Notes under the pieces: model-generated | What the model was told of the DNA's origin: nothing | Seen by the model: only the letters and a program-made list of their open reading frames with translations | The model's database searches: none | Program-made: the position numbers and the translations under genes | Assembly (NCBI GenBank): GCA_030386875.1 | Contig: CM059563.1 | Location: 11,240,001-11,304,000 of the forward strand | DNA: 64,000 bases | Source of the DNA: Morinoia aosen | Lineage: Eukaryota; Arthropoda; Malacostraca; Amphipoda; Talitridae | Reading direction: 5' to 3' | Shown: in pieces, positions 10,683 through 22,563 of the stretch | Numbering within the stretch: position 1 is the first letter of the stretch | How the letters are laid out: every line of letters begins with the position of its first letter

Positions 10683-12846
10683 TATAAAGTCCTCCCTAGT
10701 GGGGAACTACTGGATTTGATTTTTAAGGTTGAATATCGACTTTAGAGATTGAATATTGAGGAATTTATCGTTTTCAAAAGAGGATGTTCTTTTACAATGG
10801 CGAGGTCACCAGTGCTTTTTCAAGCACACTTAATTGCTAATTGAATGATTTAAGGCCTCTGACTCCGAAGGAGTTCTGGGTATTCGGACGCAATATATCT
10901 AGCGTCTAATAATCCATGAAACAACAAAATTACCACGAGCCAACACCGGGGGAAAATGAGAGAATAGTTTCACTCGCCGGTATGGGGATTTATTGAGGAG
11001 AAGGTTGCACTCCTAAGTGCGAGGCTTGACTCTTGTTCGCGAGACTTCTTGGGGAGAGTCCGAGGAGGTTGCGGGACTTCAGACGCTTCGTTCAGCTCAG
11101 GCTCGTGGAAGCGTGTGCTGGAGTGTGAAGCCGATGATGGTGTAAGTGTGGGAGGTTCCGACACTAAGTGAGTGGTGAATTTAGTGATGAGTATGGGGAT
11201 AGCTACCGGTTGGGAAAACTCGGTAGGAAGGGACTCTCGGCCCAAAGGTAGTCACAACTAAAGGTTCAAGCGGCTTAGCTGCAGGGATGCAGGCCTTCCG
11301 GTATAGCGAACTTTGAATATGAGGAGAAGCTTGGAGGGAACACTTGGAGGAGAACTCGGAGGAGAACTCGGAGGAGGTAAGCTCCTTAAATTAAGAGGTT
11401 AGGGTTTGGTTTCATACGTGTTTGTGAGTGCTTGAATGTGTGGTCCCGTCGATCCTGTGAGGGAGCAGGTGACTTGAATTATTTTGAACACAAAATTTGA
11501 GTCTATTCATACACATGTGCAAGACTGCGCAAAACTGCAACATTCACAGGATGAAAAATGGCAGAGGTCTGGTGCTGAGAATCAGTCCGCAACTCTAGCG
11601 CCCGAGTCGCAGCCTGAATCATCTCAACACCAGAATCAGTGCTCCAGACCAACTGGTCACAAGCTCTATCCTGACATTGCAAGCAGCAACACAACTGAGT
11701 TTAAATGAGCTACAGCCAAAATAATAGCTAAAGCACTGAGGTAATTAGATAATTAATGTACTAAAAAAAATATAAGTATGAGAAAAGGTGAAGTCTCTAT
11801 ACTCTATTATTTAGATGAGCAAGAATTGCAGCAGAAGTTACATAAAAAGGAGCAGCCCATAAACGGACACGAAAGTCACAACAACTAAGCTGAGAACAAA
11901 GTTACAGTGATTTAAAAAAGGCTCAATTAATTCATGGAAAAATATTGAACATAAGAACGCTGCTTCTATTCCTAAAAGACATGTCAAATGTAGTTAGGTG
12001 TTTATAAGGAACAATTATTTATGAATTGACTTGAAATGAGTACTGCAGAAAATACAAACGCGATTTGCTGCAATATCCTATTTTATTTCTTAAGATTTTT
12101 GGACTTTAAACGTTGAGTGTTGAACGTGAACAGGATTCCATACTTGTTTGAATCACGACTTAATTAAAATACAAAAGTTGAGGACAATTAATTAGAAGCT
12201 GGAACATACAAAAATGAGCAAACCAAAAATGATCTCTGTGGGCAGCAAGGTGTCTTAACACTATGCTCAGCACTAAAATACATCCAAGGAGCTAATGCCA
12301 ATATCGTCTAACACTGAAGCACAACACGGAATCATCGGAGAATAGTAAACACGAAAACTATGGCAAAGATGTGGCAGTGAGCTTGAGGCTGGTGACTAAC
12401 TAACACTGGCACAGAGACAACATAGTGAATATTTCTACGACACAATAACGAGAGCTCCCTAACACGGCACAAGTTAAGACACAACACAGGAAAGTTAAGA
12501 CATAATACACACTTATCGTTACACTTGATACTTACAATTGCCCCTCTGGGGCCCAAGGACTAATATCTGAAGAACACACAACGTGAAATGAGCAGTCTGC
12601 CTGGAAAATGGCTATCGAGCTTGCCAAATGGTTCTGCGCGAATGTTTCCAACGGAAGTGACTGACGGAAACGTGATCGGCAAATATTTTCGAAAACACAG
12701 TTTTGGTACAATTTTGAGTTTAATCGAATTAATTTGGTCTTGTAAAATTGTAAAAATAACTACATTTGTATAATTTAATTTTAGGATTTTAGTTTTTTAA
12801 TATTTTATGAAATTAGGCTGAAGTACGGCTGAGGGCGATCACTACA
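10683..12846 (-). repeat. Gypsy-G 5' LTR (about 2.16 kb)
   Basis: On the minus strand it starts TGTAGTGATCGCC at 12846 and ends beside a TGGTGACC primer site. The end nearest the primer site resembles the Gypsy-A LTR end, including a shared C-A-A-T-T-A-A-G-T-G-T-G-C block. Short ORFs inside show no recognisable domain. Confidence 0.65.
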
Positions 12847-13041
12847 CATGGGTAACTAAAAACCGTTTCAAAATTAAAGCTGGTGTTCAACAATGGAAAA
12901 GAAAATTTCAAAATGATTTAGGAAAAATATTCTACAAAATTCTTGTTTAAAAAATATATATTTACGTTGAAATAAAATTTTTATGTGTGTTTCCAATGCA
13001 ATATAAGAAACTAAGGGATGTAAATGGAAAATGTTTTACGG

Positions 13042-13326
13042 TGCTCGCGATAGCCGTGTGCTATAGGTTCCGCCGCCGTGCGGCCGGGACCCGGGTTCGA
13101 AACTCGGCGCTGGCAGTGGCGATTTTCTCTGTTGGGTATAGGAGAAAAATTCCAAGCACAATACCCCACTCTACCCAGGTGTCTGAAATGGGTACCGGTC
13201 TTGACCGGGGGAAAGCGTCATGGCGTCCTGGCGTTAGTTCTAAGGCATTTGAAAATCCAATGTACAAGGTGATATGTATCAGGCTTGATTGGAAATAAAG
13301 CATCCGTAGATGCCTTCATTATTATA
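13042..13326 (+). mobile_element. tRNA-derived SINE, copy 1
   Basis: A GC-rich head contains a pol III B-box-like GGTTCGAAACTC (about 13094-13105) and is followed by a body ending in an AATAAAGC-type 3' end. Most of the body recurs in inverted orientation at 14588-14800, which shows it is a dispersed repeat and not a tRNA gene. The A box is less clear. Confidence 0.75.
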
Positions 13327-14445
13327 GTAATCCATAACTTCTTACTTCGAACAATAACTTCCCTACATTGGACTATGAGACAAAATGAAAACGCTCTTAA
13401 AGATTGATGTCATTCAAATGCAAACATCCCAAAAAATTTTGCTTGTAGAAATAAATATAATTGGTTGTCGATTTACGACAATTTTACCTCTAATATTTGG
13501 TGCAATTAGTGCAATCATTAATTGCACGTGGATGAGAAATACTTGGCAAAAAGAAAAGATGTATATTGGGCATTTATGGATCTGGAAAATGCGTTTGACA
13601 GGTTGAACCGTGAGGCATTAAAAAAATTTGTAGGCGAATATGAAGTGGGTGGGAGACTGTTGAATGCAATCAAGAGTTTCTACATTGATAGCAAAGCATG
13701 TGTGAGAGTAGGGAATGAAATGAGTGATTGGTTCCAAGTTGTGATAGGTGTGAGACAGAGATGTGTGATGTCACCGTGGTTGTTTAATTTGTTTATGGAT
13801 AATGTAGTGAGAGAAGTGAATGCCCAGTGTTGGGAAAAGGTGTGCAGTTGATATTACAAAATGGTATGAATTGGGAAGTGTGTCAGCTGTTGTTTGCAGA
13901 TGATACAGCGCTTGGGGCTAATTTAGAGGGAAAACGGTGAAGACTGGTTACAATGTTTGGTAGAGTGTGCGAAAGGCGTAAACTGATGGTAAATGTGAAT
14001 AAAAGTAAGGTGATGGGATGTTCAAGAGGTAGAATGTTTGGGGCTTTGCGTGTGAGGATGAACGGTTAAATGTTAGAGGATGTAGAGCATTTTAGGTACC
14101 TTGAGTCGGACGTGGTTGTCAAGGATAGTATGGAAATAGAAGTGAGGCATTGAGTGGGTGAAGGCTGCAATACATGTAGCAGTCGCTACATAATGTCTAA
14201 ATTCAGTAAATTTCTCATTAACATTTAAATAACATAATTATTGGCCTTAAAAATCTTACTTTAAATTGTTATTAATTATTTTCCACTTATAATTATTAAT
14301 CTTAGAAGTTTTTGTGTAAAAGCACAAAATGAAAATAATATCGACAGTCGTTCGAGTTTAAGTCGTCGTGTGGCAACATCCTAGCCCACGCCATTTTTCG
14401 AAGCGTCACTTTCTTGTGTGAGCTCGTGCGGTTCAGCGTCCCGTA

Positions 14446-14910
14446 AAGGCCATTTTACACTGGCAGTGTCTTCGCGCTCCACACCGTCACTCCATCCATG
14501 TTCGTTAAATTATTCTGACAGTATTGCAAAAGCAATACTGACAATTACTGTCTCGGGGGAATTAGCGTCGAATTAAGGTTAAGGTTAACATCGGCATCTT
14601 TGGGATGCTTTATTTCCAATCAAGCCTGATACATATGATCTTAGCATTGGTTTTTCAAATGTCTTATAACTAACCCTATATATAGGACACCATGACGGTT
14701 CCCCCGTAAAGCCGGTACCCATTTCCGACACCTGGGTCGAGTGGGGTAATGTGCTTGAGCTTTCCCTTATACCCAACGGGGAAAATCATTAAGAGGCAAT
14801 GTAAAAGCAGGTCGGTGTGAACTGATGCTCAATCCTCTCGTGGGAGGAACTATAAAAAGTTCAGCGTCGCTCCACACCGTCGCTCTACACCGCCAGTGTA
14901 AAATGAGCTT
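14446..14910 (+). mobile_element. MITE inside solo LTR F1, interrupted by a SINE
   Basis: Terminal inverted repeats of about 20 or more bases (AAGGCCATTTTACACTGGC at left; its complement with two changes at right) flank the segment, with TA on each side (14444-14445, 14911-14912). The related LTR at 17467-19087 lacks the insertion and has a single TA there. The TA duplication fits Tc1/mariner-like elements, but no transposase is present. A perfect 9-bp hairpin lies at 14519-14540. Confidence 0.7.
14588..14800 (-). mobile_element. tRNA-derived SINE, copy 2 (5'-truncated)
   Basis: Reverse complement of the body and 3' end of the SINE at 13042-13326, with substitutions and a small insertion. 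The tRNA-like head is missing. It sits inside the MITE, so it is the youngest layer of this nest. Confidence 0.8.
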
Positions 14911-16560
14911 TAGTGGAAAAAAAGTGTTGTAATTTAGTTAGAATCTTGCTTAAAAGTATTACGTGTTTTTGTGTTTAATTTCTAAGTGTATTTTTTACCA
15001 GTGCTGTATTATTTAAAAATGTGCAGATAGTTCGTAGACATATTTCGTACGTGTTGCAAGCATTTCTGAGCTGTTCTCTAAATGGCGTAGCTGTGATCGG
15101 TGTGTGTAACGTTTCCATTTTATGTTCAGAATTACATTTTATACTCAGTATTTCCTTTCCATATTCAGTATAATTTTACAGTGTTTCAGTATCATATTTC
15201 TATTCAGTATACTTGGCAGTATTCAATATTTACATGTATATTCGGCACGTGGACAGTGTAGTGCTGCCTGTAGGTTTCGTAAATAGTGATATTTGGTGCC
15301 AGAAACTTTAGAGTAGCGTCACACGGGCATATTGTGAAATTACCGGGGTTCATAATGATGATCGTGTGTTTAAATTATTATTGCCCGATCACGTTCAGAA
15401 ATTGCATGTAGTTTTCATAATATGATTAACAAATTATGACTGTTGCAAAATTAAATTTTTGTTAGTGTCAGGCTTATATTTGAAATCAAGAGCATAGAGA
15501 AAAGTTATTGCTAGCATGTTTAAACCTGTCCTTATTCTTCATGAGCTTAAAAAAGAGAAATAATAAGCGCGAGGTTAAATTTGTAGGAAGAACTCAGGGT
15601 TTCTCCGTAATGGGAATTTACCGCTGCACTGCTAGGGAAACAGTTGTTGTGGGTTTTCTTGGTGCCTCTCCAGAAATGTGTCATTCAGCGTCCTCGAATA
15701 TTCCAGATTCTCCGACGTCACCAACGCCACAACACATTCATTCCTGGGCCTTTACTTTGCCTTTAGTTCTGCCTTAGCTAGGCATTTACCTTGCCTTTAC
15801 CTTGGCTTTAACTTGCCTTTAGCCTGGTATATTATCTAATTACTGGCTAAATTGTAAACTGCTTCCAACCACGGACACTTTTCTTCAGAGTGCAATGATC
15901 TTGAATTAATAACCAATTAAAATCTATTATCGCCTTCAATCACGGCTCAACTTGATATCATTCACCTGCTTAAATTTGCCCAGACTTTGAGCTTACCCCT
16001 GAAATCACACTGATTTCTCTTGCCTTCTAAATTGCCCCACTCATTAAGTGAATACCATAAATCGCCACACAAACACACACACACCGTCGACTTCGTCATT
16101 CGCCGGAGCCTTTCGCCTGCACAGACTGCGAACCATCTTCAGCCAAGTTCTTCAGTAAAACAAGACTCGGCGGTCCTTTCCGACTCCTTCAAATAAACCA
16201 GAGACAAACAAGCTGAGTTCCCAAGCCTTGTCGTCATTATCCTCTCGTCAGCGTGATCTTAAACATCCTTCTCGAGCTCATTTGCGTCTTTGGTAGTTGG
16301 TATAATCGTAAAAGTCGACCCAACCATTAAACGTAAAATACATTGGGTGCAATGAGGAAAGTTTTTGAGCGGCTAGTAAAAAAGATTTATACGTCGGTAG
16401 TGATTGGTACTAGAGCGCAAGGTAGGCCACGGATGAGTTGGATGGATAGGGTGAAACATGTTTTGTATGAGAGGGGTCTGACTGCGGACAGAAGTGAGTA
16501 GAAGCAGTGCATAAGGAGGTTATTATATTTTTGACGCGGTCACTGGAAGCCTGCCTGCGT

Positions 16561-16936
16561 GTGATGGGGTTGATTTGTCTTGTGCGGGGGGAGGGGCTGC
16601 ACTCAATGAAGCGGTAGGGGTAAACCAGCTATGGCTGTCGGGCCTGACTGTGGAAGATGGGTGTGCTGGGCTGCTACTGATCCGGGCAGTTCTGGGGCAG
16701 CCATTGCTGCCTCTTTCGCTTCTTAGGGACTGAAGGGGCGTTTACAATAGGGGGCATTTTGGCTGTGATGTGCGAAGCGTGTTTACGAGGCTCATATTTG
16801 TGCGTGTGTATACGAAATTTCCTATTCGCTCTGATCGAACTCGTGAGGTGCAACACACGAGAGCCTTACAACTCAGTCCCCAGTCAGTGTGTATTTGGCA
16901 GTCATCAAACGAGGTGTCATTCTTCACTCATCCATT
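16561..16936. other. Sequence between LINE-R and the MADF fragment
   Basis: Probably the degenerate 3' end of LINE-R followed by unassigned sequence. Short overlapping ORFs on both strands show no domain. I see no promoter, repeat or RNA gene here. Confidence 0.4.
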
Positions 16937-17187
16937 ATGGCCGACGCAACACTGCCGCGTGAAGCTGCATTGCATTTAATTGAAATGTACACAGCCTATG
17001 AATGCGTTGGCAAACTGAAAGCAAGGAATACGAGTATAAGGAACGTAATGAGAAGGAGGCTGCTTTCGACTATATTTTAATGAAAATAAACGAATATATT
17101 AACATCTCCCTCATGCAAACAACTAAGAGGTTTCATCGCTTACGATGCAGCATTCAGACAGGCTCATCGACTGCAGTACATCTCTGA
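16937..17187 (+). pseudogene. MADF-domain fragment, frameshifted
   Basis: From ATG 16937 the frame reads up to L-I-E-M-Y-T-A-Y-E-C-V. A one-base loss near 17001 then shifts to a second frame reading W-Q-T-E-S-K-E-Y, K-E-R-N-E-K-E-A-A-F-D-Y-I, ending at 17187. The spacing of E-C-(x)-W, the S-K-E-Y and the R/K-x-E-A-A-F motifs matches MADF (Myb/SANT-like) DNA-binding domains. Such domains occur in host transcription factors and in the accessory proteins of PIF/Harbinger transposons. With no DDE transposase or inverted repeats nearby, I cannot say which. It is a pseudogene fragment in this copy. Confidence 0.55.
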
Positions 17188-17466
17188 CAACGGTTTGTGA
17201 CCTACTGACTGGGTTTGAGGAGCACGCGCCGTGGGGCGCACTAAATGTCCTGCCACTTTAGTGCAGGGGTCTCCAAACTTTCCAACCTTAAGGCCTTCTC
17301 CCACGCACAATATATCTGAACGGGTGCTGAGTTCTTGAGTTTGAACGCTCATTTCAGGTTGGCACAGACTGTATGAAGCAGATGAGCTATGCTTGATAAT
17401 TTTGGAGCGACCGGATACAAGCCTTGACACCACGTTATTGTCAAGCCAGTTTTCGTGGGTGGTGCA

Positions 17467-19087
17467 TTTTATGTTTGATGGATGGTTAGACTTTTTAGCA
17501 TTGATACCAATTTCAAAACACAAAGATCTCGAGAAGGTTTTCGATCACGTAACAGAGGACAAATGAGAACACAGGGTAACTCAGCTTTTTATGTGTATGG
17601 TTTTATTTGAAGGAGCCGGAAGGATCGCCGAGACTTGATCCTGAAGATCTTGACTGAAGATACTTCGCAGTCCTGAGGCGGTAGCTCCGGCCGGTTGACG
17701 GGGTTTTAAGTGTATTGTGTTCAGGTTGTTCAATTTACTGAGGGCAATTTTAAACAAGCACAACAATCGGTGCGTTGCTATTTAGGTGGGCAAAGCCTGC
17801 TTAATTTTGGAGCAGGTGAGTTTTGATCACAGGTACAGAAACTGGTGGCGATGATGACTCTTCGTTTGAAGAGTAATTAAGATCAAAGCACGCTGAATTC
17901 AGCAGATGAGAGGCTAATTAATTTGTGCCCGTAATTGGAGGCAGTTTAGAATTAAGGCCCGTAATTAGAAAATATATATATAAGGCTAAAGGCCCAGGGA
18001 TGGATGTTTGTGGTGTTGGTGGCGTCGGAGAATCTGGAAATATTCAAGGACGCTGGATGACAATATTCCGGAAGGACACACCAAGAAAAAACCCACAAAC
18101 AGCTGTTCCCCATTAGATCTAAATTCCACTACGGGGAAACTCTGAGTTCATTCTACAGATTTATCAATTGCGTTTTTTATTTCTCTTTTTAAGCTCAATG
18201 ATAGAATAAGGACAGATTAAACATGCTAGCAATACCCTTCTCTACGCTCTCGATTTCAAACATAAGCCGGACACGAACAATAAATTAATTGTGTCAAAAA
18301 TCGTAAATGATTAGACATATTAGTAAAACCACATGCGATTTCTGTACGCGACCGGGCGTAATAATTTTTAGCCAACGATCATCAATATGAATCCTGGTAA
18401 ATCTATAATATGCCCGTGTGACGCTAACCAATGTTTCTGGTACAAGAGTCTCAACTATTTACGAAACCCCCAGGCAGTACTACACTGTCACTGTGCTGAC
18501 TATACATGTAAATAATGAACACTGCACAAGTATACTGAAAATGGAATGGAAATACTGAACACTGCACAGGTATGCTGAGTATGGAATGGAATACTGAACA
18601 CTGCACAGGTATGCTGAGTATGGAATGGAATACTGAACACAGCACAGAGTGCTGAATACAAATGGAAACGTAGAACACGCTACGCACGGCTACGCTATTA
18701 ACCAGACATCTTAGAAAATGCTAAAACACTGGTAAATACACTTAGGAGCTACTATGAAGCACGTAATACTTTTAAGTAAGATCTAACTGAATTAAAAAAC
18801 TTGATTTCCACTTACGCGACGAGCTCTGCACCACACCAGATCACAATAAGAAATGACGCTGTGAGAACGGCGTACGCTGGGATGTTGCCACAATGGCTAG
18901 CTAAACTCAAACGACTGTTGATATTATTCTCTTTGTGTGGTTTACACAAACACATTTAAGGTTTATAATTACAAGTAAAAACTTATTAATAATAATTTAA
19001 AGTAAGATAGTTAATGTCAATAATTATGTTATTTAAATGTTAATGAGAAATTTAATGATATGAGACATTTTTGGAGCGACTGCTACA
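17467..19087 (-). mobile_element. Solo LTR of a CsRn1-like element (F2) inside the hAT remnant
   Basis: The minus strand starts TGTAGCAGTCGCTCC at 19087 and runs to 17467. TGCA flanks both ends (17463-17466 and 19088-19091). It aligns with F1 (14175-16338) throughout, apart from the MITE and SINE found only in F1 and divergent stretches. A segment at 18500-18660 holds tandem GGAATGGAAT(A)CTGAACAC-type repeats. No internal coding region remains. Confidence 0.8.
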
Positions 19088-19503
19088 TGCAAGCCTGTAC
19101 TCTGCCTGTCTCCCTCTTTGTGCACTTCATTAAGCAATTTCACATTTGTATATTCACTACTTTTTAAGAACCATTCTTTAGCCAATTTTGAGCTAATTTT
19201 TACATCTCTTTTTTTCTTACTCATTGCACGTATAACGATACCCATCAACTGTACAAACTCGCCGTCTGGGGCCGCTATTCTTGTGCGGGTCCTCCACCTA
19301 GCTGCTACTGGCATACTGATGCGTGTGCTAGTCTTCGTCAAGTTTGAAGTGTGTTGTTTGCATCGTGTGCGGGGTCTTGAGACAGTCAAACCAAACTCAG
19401 TTGGATTGTCTACAGACATATTTGCACGTATGAGGGGGCCTTTACGACCACACTGATGACTCCAGTAAGTTCCAAAACGAGACCATTTCAATTTTTCTGC
19501 CAT
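19088..19503 (-). pseudogene. hAT-like transposase N-terminal fragment
   Basis: An open frame on the minus strand starts with M-A-E-K-L at 19503 and continues to the solo LTR at 19087. The segment D-G-E-F-V-Q followed by a K-K-K-R stretch recalls the D-G-E-F region of ZBED/GTF2IRD2-like hAT transposases, but the match is short. The part beyond the LTR (17466 downwards) has stops. Weak call. Confidence 0.35.
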
Positions 19504-19615
19504 TATCTACAATTTCTATAGCAGTTGCCGAGTACGTGCCGTTAGCTCTCGCGGGCCGGACTGATCACACTGGCGGGACGGATTTGGCCCGTGGGCTGTA
19601 GTTTGGAGACTACTG

Positions 19616-20158
19616 CTCTAATTATGGTCTTTAGCCGGAAAATAAAGTCGCAAGTGCGACGGTAGCGCGCCTACCAGCACTTGGTCTTACCTTCCACACA
19701 ATCGTCCTCGCTCCTGGCCGGCGGCGCCACCAGGTATGACCGTTCAGAGGTGTAGCCGTCACCTCTCCCGGAGCAAGAAGATCACTCCTACCAGTTGCCG
19801 GGCACTCTCACCTCGGACAACTACGCAGCTTCCCCACTGCACTAACTCTAGTTTCACCGCAAAACTAGACAGCTCAGTCACAGCCTCACGATAATGAGCT
19901 GAGGCGCAACTCGAATCAGGTACGTTATCTGCGTCTTCACGGTACGACTGTCGTCAACACAGAGCAGTCCACCGCTCGCAGCCGTCCAACAGCGGCGGCA
20001 AGATTACCGGCCCCATGCAAGTGGCGAAGCGCACAATGTTGCAGCGCCCTTTTGCGGCCGCAAACACCTCAACATCACACTAGTGTAAACGCTCATGGCT
20101 TTTGTGAGGTCCCACATGAGGCGTACACACGTGATCCTGCGACAAAGTGTATACCAGT
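19616..20158. other. Unassigned GC-rich sequence left of Gypsy-D
   Basis: GC-rich, with several short direct and inverted matches but no ORF of note. CCAGT at 20154-20158 is the target duplication of Gypsy-D, so this sequence originally continued at 33649. It may be a decayed LTR, since its style resembles the GC-rich part of the long LTRs, but I cannot align it. Confidence 0.4.
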
Positions 20159-20575
20159 TCTTGTAAAGTAGGTAATCCTACACTAGAGCACAGTTTAGGT
20201 TCCACATAGATACAACACAGTAATAGTGCTGACATAAATAGACAATGCAATGACACATCACTGTAGGTAAATAATTCACTCACCTCTTGGATACCTTACA
20301 ACTTAAATACTCAATTACCAGACATGTGGCCAGCGAGAGTGGAGCGGAGATAGGTTGAAATAGCAGGATACATTAGAATAGAATTAGTAGTAGGTAGTTA
20401 GAGAATAACTTAGAGGTAGTACTTAGCCAGAGTAGGTAATTATATACACACTCGGCCAACATTCACTTGTTGTTGAGCCCGAGACCAATAGAAGACTGGT
20501 TGCGAGTGTTGCTCTCACGAGCGTTGCCAACTTTAGGTCTCTCTAACTAGAACTCAGACTACTCGCTATATTACG
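20159..20575 (-). repeat. Gypsy-D 3' LTR
   Basis: 417 bp, ends matching 33227-33643 with about 15 substitutions. The terminal TGTAAT is mutated at its first T, giving CGTAAT on the minus strand. Confidence 0.92.
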
Positions 20576-20741
20576 CCCTTCCTCCTTAATTAGAAACCCC
20601 CCCTTGTATCCCAAGTCCCCTTATTCAATATAGTCAATCCTAAAGGTCCATTCTCACCACAGGCTTCCGAGCCCGGGTAGACCTGCGTGAGATTCAAGCA
20701 CTTGGAGGCTCGTGCACCCTAGCCTCCTGGGTGGGAATAGG

Positions 20742-21811
20742 TTAATCATGTGTTTCGGAGTCAGGTTCTCTGGTCGGAGGTGGTGGGTATGAATTTTGAG
20801 CAGGTTGTGTTAACACAACGGTTTCCTCCGTAGGTTGTTCCAAGGGTTCAGGGATGGTGTTCGAGCAGGTAATAACTTGGTCCTGATGTCGACGAACGAC
20901 CTCTCCCCCCTTCAGTTGACACTTGTAGGATACCGGGCCTGTTTTCTCAATGGTGGTAGCAGGGGTCCATTTTGGGGAACCCGGCGTGTATTGACGGACC
21001 ATCATAGGTGACTCCGGCGGAATGTCAACCGCGCGAGACCCTGGGTGGTATCTTTTCTGAGCGTCCTGGCGTTGAACAACTTTGGACGCGATTGCTTCTG
21101 ACGGCCAAAGTAGATCAAGACGAGAGCGAACTTTCCTGCCTAACATCAGTTCGGCGGGCGTAACACCTGTTGTTCTGTGGGGTGTTAGCCGATAGTTGAA
21201 CAGGAACCTGTCTAGTGCTAGGCGTAGGGGTTCCGTTGACTTTCGTATATTCTTCTTGAAAGTTTGTACCATGCGCTCTGCCAGTCCATTAGTTGAAGGG
21301 TGGTATGGTGCGCTCGTAATATGTCGCATACCACATGCCTTCACAAATTCTTGGAATTCAGCCGATGTGAAACACGTTGCGTTGTCCGAAACAATTGTTA
21401 CTGGAAATCCAAATGTCGCAAAAGTGTGTTTAAAGCACGAGATCGTTTCGCTAGAGGTTGTAGTAGATGTGGGAAAAATTTCAACCCACTTAGAGTGTGC
21501 ATCCACGATCACTAAATGGTATTTTCCATCCATTGGGCCCGCGTAGTCTATGTGTATGCGATGCCAAGGCTTCGCAGGCCATTCCCACGGGTGGAGTTCA
21601 GCTTTCGTTGGGGCAGCTCGAGTGCTCAGACACTCGCTGCATGATTTAGTCGTTTCTTCTAGATTTTTGTCCAGAAGCGGGCACCACACGTAGCTGCGGG
21701 CTAATTCCTTCATCCTGGATGATCCTGCATGGCCAGAGTGAAGTTCATCCACAATAGCTTGTCAGAGGGCTTGAGGCACAATTATTCTTGCTCCCCAGAG
21801 CACACAGCCAT
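20742..21811 (-). pseudogene. Gypsy-D integrase and Pol tail
   Basis: Minus-strand frame containing the integrase H-H-C-C finger (H-S-G-H-A-G, C-S-E-C-L), the catalytic core (I-D-Y-A-G-P, S-D-N-A, G-L-A-E-R-M) and a Pro-rich tail. A TGA near 21763 separates it from the upstream frame, where Gypsy-C has an Arg codon. At 21811 the coding sequence is cut by the LINE and resumes at 30356. It would insert element DNA; here it is disrupted. Confidence 0.88.
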
Positions 21812-22563
21812 GTTGTGCTGTTGAGTTGAGTTGACGCTGCGGTAGTGAGAGGAGGTGAGGTGTCGCTGCTCCAGCGAGGAGTTGTTTGGTGCTATTATTC
21901 AAGCACCTCAAAATGGGATGAAAAACTGAGCATCCGTGAATGTACTTTCTACATCATTGAATCGTGAAACTGGAAAAAGTCATCAAAACAATCAGCTGTG
22001 AAAAGTGCTAAATTTGATCGTGCAAAACTGAATGGCGCTTTCTGTAAGCTATGTTTAGACTCGAAGTGTGTGCAACAGACCCCGGAAATGGTCACTTCCG
22101 CCTCTCTCCCTGGTGAACTGCAACAACCCCCTCCCTCCTCCTCCGCATCCCCTGTCACTCGCACCTACTTGAACCGGAACAAGCTTACCACGAATACTAA
22201 CGTGAAGCAAAAAAGACCTGATGAAATAGCAAAGTTGAATTTTGTGAATACCAACATAAAATACAGTGATAAATTTACGCAATCCTCATCTGTTATTGCG
22301 AAATTTATGTTGAGTGTCAGTGAATATGAATTGAGTGTCTGTGGGTTTCTTTTCATCGCCTGACAGTTTATTTTTCATCCCATTTTAAAAGCAATGTCAC
22401 CTATGTCTCCCACATCTTAAACCATGGTAACCAAAATCGCAGCAAAATAGAAGTTGTACTCTGGCAAGACCGTGCCTCGTGTCAATGAACTCTCAGGGAT
22501 CAAGCTTTGTTAACGATTTCAATAACTTTTAATCAGTGAACAAAACCTAAAATATCTTTCACG

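Larger units (their letters stand above)
9752..12846 (-). mobile_element. Gypsy-G: decayed CsRn1-like element, truncated where it meets Gypsy-A
   Basis: Reading leftwards on the minus strand: an LTR (12846 to 10683), a TGGTGACC primer site at 10681, a leader with the CTACTG repeats, then short scraps of pol, ending at the Gypsy-A LTR. Gypsy-A appears to have inserted into it. Gag and most of pol are missing. The layout rests on similarity to Gypsy-A and is moderately secure. Confidence 0.65.
14175..16338 (+). mobile_element. Solo LTR of a CsRn1-like element (F1) inside LINE-R
   Basis: Starts with the 16-nt palindrome TGTAGCAGTCGCTACA and ends in AAACGTAAAA. TACA flanks both ends (14171-14174 and 16339-16342) as a target duplication. 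It aligns along its length, in inverted orientation, with 17467-19087, and its start matches the Gypsy-E LTR. No internal gag or pol is present, so it is a solo LTR left by recombination. It carries a MITE. Confidence 0.85.
13522..16560 (+). pseudogene. LINE-R: non-LTR reverse-transcriptase relic, split by a solo LTR
   Basis: 13522-13851 encodes a reverse-transcriptase stretch with F-M-D-L-E-N-A-F-D-R and M-S-P-W-L-F-N-L. After a frameshift near 13850, an F-A-D-D-T-A-L-G motif follows near 13895, and frame fragments continue to 14174. The same protein resumes at 16343 (L-G-A-M-R) and runs into a G-R-P-R-M-S-W-M-D type C-terminal region, with an internal deletion and stops near 16500. Removing 14175-16338 plus one target copy restores the reading frame across the join. 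I recognise the family as a common arthropod LINE but do not assign a clade. It is dead: several stops, frameshifts and missing endonuclease. Confidence 0.8.
17264..19615 (-). mobile_element. hAT-like element remnant, split by a solo LTR
   Basis: CAGGGGTCTCCAAACT at 17264 faces AGTTTGGAGACTACTG ending at 19615. CAGNGG-type termini with this TCTCCAAACT core are typical of a widespread hAT group. The 8-bp flanks (CTTTAGTG, CTCTAATT) agree at five positions, a weak target duplication. Once the nested LTR is discounted, only about 730 bp remain, so it is an internally deleted or fossil copy. Confidence 0.5.

Noticed and set aside
13061..13140. A functional tRNA gene
   Set aside because: The B-box-like GGTTCGAAACTC is there, but no cloverleaf could be drawn, and the downstream body recurs at 14588-14800, so it is a SINE head.
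18451..18687. Minus-strand ORF with repeated C-S-V-F-H-S-I
   Set aside because: It is the translation of tandem GGAATGGAATACTGAAC-type repeats inside solo LTR F2.
19616..20158. GC-rich block as a host CpG island or promoter
   Set aside because: It lacks any adjacent gene and resembles the GC-rich half of the long LTRs in style, so no promoter claim can be supported.
21998..22363. A separate protein gene at the LINE 5' end
   Set aside because: Low-complexity Ser/Pro/Thr-rich translation overlapping the likely 5' UTR, with no recognised domain; ORF1 begins at 22564.
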